A DNA stretch of 64,000 nucleotides, from assembly GCF_003816055.1 (NCBI RefSeq), contig NZ_CP033906.1:4092001-4156000 (forward strand), in the 5' to 3' direction. This document shows, in pieces, positions 63,401-64,000 of the stretch (the first letter of the stretch is position 1; every line of letters starts with the position of its first letter). Under the pieces are notes generated by a model. That model had not been told where the DNA came from. It saw only the letters and a list, made by a program, of their open reading frames with translations, and did not search any database. Source of the DNA: Bacillus sp. FJAT-42376. GTDB lineage: Bacteria > Bacillota > Bacilli > Bacillales > Bacillaceae. The translations under genes and the position numbers were made by a program.

Positions 63401-64000
63401 TCAAAAATGCGGAGAACATCATCCCCCATCGTCACGCCATTTTGGAAGAACGTATTCACGTTATTGACCTCAAATGCAAAATACGCTTCATGCTCTAAGG
63501 AGGATGTTCCTTGTCCTTCAAACGCTTTTCCATCCGTTAGTAATTGTGCTGAAGCAGGAGCTGTTCTCAGCACCTTGTCTCCAGATGCAAACTCGCCGTC
63601 TTTCACATTCAGGCGAAGGGCAGAGGTGTCAAGACTGCTATTAACGCTGACACGAACCGGCTCGGTTTTCGTTTCATTTTTCCCGTCAGTAACAATGAAA
63701 TAGTATTCGATAGATTTCTTGCCGATTAAATCAGGTGCGTAAACGGTATGGTGATAAAGGGTGTCGTTATAGTCTTGTTTAAGGGTCCACTCCTTCTCTT
63801 CTCCGCCATCCGTTTTCACATACAGCTTCACCGATTTTACCTCGTGGTCATCTGAGGCTTCAGCTGTGATGGACAAATCACTCAGCTCATCCACCGCCGC
63901 CTTCTTAGTCAGGTCTTCAATTTTTGGTTTTGTCTGGTCTTCTTTTACTTGAACCGGCTCTTTAGGAATTTGATAACCGTTCACAGTTCCGGGTGTCGCC
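60451..64000 (-). CDS. large secreted metallophosphoesterase with SLAP-like C-terminal repeats (partial)
   Basis: The 5' end is outside the window; the frame is open to the edge (ATPGTVNGYQIPKEP), so the GTG at 63984 is not the start. The visible part has Ig/cadherin-like modules at about residues 20-450. Next is a calcineurin-like phosphoesterase domain (about 600-860) with the metal motifs WMSDTQYY, IHTGDLV, AGNHDVD and LSGHYHES, then a fibronectin-like domain. A Pro/Glu/Thr/Asp-rich linker follows, then three C-terminal repeats (ESLRVYGKGEEWLNVGGSYY; AIKVYETNGTGYETGGGYTV; QYRVYEVKNNRMQLGGGAYI) like those at 15523 and 20242. It likely hydrolyses a phosphodiester or phosphomonoester outside the cell; the substrate is unknown. 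Confidence 0.8.
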   Translation of the reverse strand, partial: ATPGTVNGYQIPKEPVQVKEDQTKPKIEDLTKKAAVDELSDLSITAEASDDHEVKSVKLYVKTDGGEEKEWTLKQDYNDTLYHHTVYAPDLIGKKSIEYYFIVTDGKNETKTEPVRVSVNSSLDTSALRLNVKDGEFASGDKVLRTAPASAQLLTDGKAFEGQGTSSLEHEAYFAFEVNNVNTFFQNGVTMGDDVLRIFDDFIIKWQTIYVPIDPDRLKAGDNVITVRSGTKATPFDTESKENRDDFDMKNPRLILRDGTVIQDPKFLNPDDNLNVGDGAGASKFFDFHFNLTDQHLQAKSYTWNTKTAADGEHAITLKDGNESLTRKMKVDNTAPEIKPTIIEGNDYKGAFPIDAAITDQLSGIKQTEVKLDGQKIVLPLKTSAADMEPGDHTLVIKAEDKAGNLKEITVRFKTVSENPDKPELISPEAGAAADGNPILSVRTKDPTGDTMDVGFFRGYTYNASLQTEVGAFKNTADIEPPATPVPAGETPMTEGERQLVSKADQQYVTTDSSTQFPYHRFDVKVDGKVDATDRIELSWKGHSLEGRKVTMYAWNHKNAHWSIIDSFVAGKEDFVLKGNAAAGDFMKDSRLNVMIQDEIPASSSDYDYTFVWMSDTQYYSESYPGIYDSMTKWIAAQKEEMKIKYVIHTGDLVNMANQEYQWKEADKSMKTLEDANVPYGVLAGNHDVDHKTSDYNQFRKYFGEARFKDQPHYGESFQNNKGHYDLISANGNDYIMMYMGWGIDEEGIAWMNKVLSEHPDRKAILNFHEYMMATGTRHPLGDKLFEQVVVPNKNVIAVLSGHYHESQILKSEIDDNGDGKTDRVVPQMLADYQAGPEGGQGYMRLLHFDADQNRIIVNTYSPYMKDYNYYNTGDFPNKDEFILDLDLSPQEKRVATDYFAVNVYTDDKIGEVKNVKSGETATVSWNGLTEGTVYSWYASASDQFTGKAESDIWSFTKGKPAVEDTPAPPPVVTPEEPGTPDEPDTPDTPDKPETDLEMPEKIKAERYPEGRATVRTKAAIYKLEADGKLTLFRTAEKGESLRVYGKGEEWLNVGGSYYIKKEEIGFYEGRILITKDQPLYAPDGRVFRMLKRGEAIKVYETNGTGYETGGGYTVKKDKSAVYFEGTVQLKGKMVLYKDGKALKSLRPNEQYRVYEVKNNRMQLGGGAYILFDLNKMTYNKN

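Noticed and set aside
13359..64000. SLH domains or a csaB-type pyruvyl transferase
   Set aside because: Looked for in all surface proteins; none shows SLH-type motifs, and no pyruvyl transferase is in the window.
1..64000. tRNA or rRNA genes
   Set aside because: No cloverleaf-like or rRNA-like sequence was recognised on either strand.

Overview
The window looks like chromosome of a Gram-positive, low-to-mid GC endospore-forming bacillus (Bacillaceae). Signs of this are strong AGGAGG-type ribosome binding sites with many GTG/TTG starts, SecA2 with an S-layer assembly protein, a WXG100 operon, Gram-positive secreted wall hydrolases and Rho-independent terminators after most genes. It is essentially a cell-envelope island: almost every protein is exported or makes the glycans that exported proteins bind.

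Layout, left to right. (1) 33-4354, minus strand: nucleotide-sugar genes (6-dehydrogenase, Gfo/Idh/MocA oxidoreductase, PLP aminotransferase) plus a Wzz-like protein; the three enzymes match the WbpA/WbpB/WbpE steps toward a 2,3-diacetamido uronic acid. (2) 4827-7996, plus strand: secA2 and slaP, the accessory secretion pair used for S-layer proteins. (3) 8112-8370: a MITE-like element with 15-bp perfect inverted ends. (4) 8439-13086, minus: pstA, pstC, pstS and a large secreted propeller protein, with PhoP-box-like repeats upstream and no pstB. (5) 13359-33284: a run of secreted enzymes (CAP protein, acyltransferase, lytic transglycosylase, NlpC/P60, M14 carboxypeptidase, propeller protein, 5'-nucleotidase, glucuronyl C5-epimerase, giant beta-helix protein), interrupted by a c-di-GMP-I riboswitch over an orphan small gene. 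(6) 33557-36678: a WXG100/T7SS-type effector operon. (7) 37329-40682: an Ig-like surface protein and remnants of mobile DNA. (8) 40878-45951: a headless, promoterless S-layer cassette followed by an intact SbsC-type S-layer gene. (9) 46306-54674: a subtilase and a seven-gene glycan cluster with galU and ugd. (10) 55481-64000: a stand-alone double anchor-domain protein, a large subtilase and a partial metallophosphoesterase.

How it fits together. Seven proteins share one helical module that resembles the secondary-cell-wall-polymer-binding N-terminus of Geobacillus SbsC. Three others share a different C-terminal triple repeat resembling the Lactobacillus SlpA (SLAP) wall-binding repeat. The wbp-like genes could make the uronic acid of the polymer that SbsC-type modules bind, and SecA2/SlaP could export the carriers. 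No SLH domain and no csaB-like gene are seen, which fits SbsC-type rather than pyruvate-dependent SLH anchoring.

The most notable observations are the silent S-layer cassette that starts exactly where the anchor domain would end, the two anchor-module families, the riboswitch-controlled orphan gene, the small T7SS-like operon with a Cys-rich mini-protein, and the incomplete pst operon. Similarity statements come from memory of the families, not from a search.
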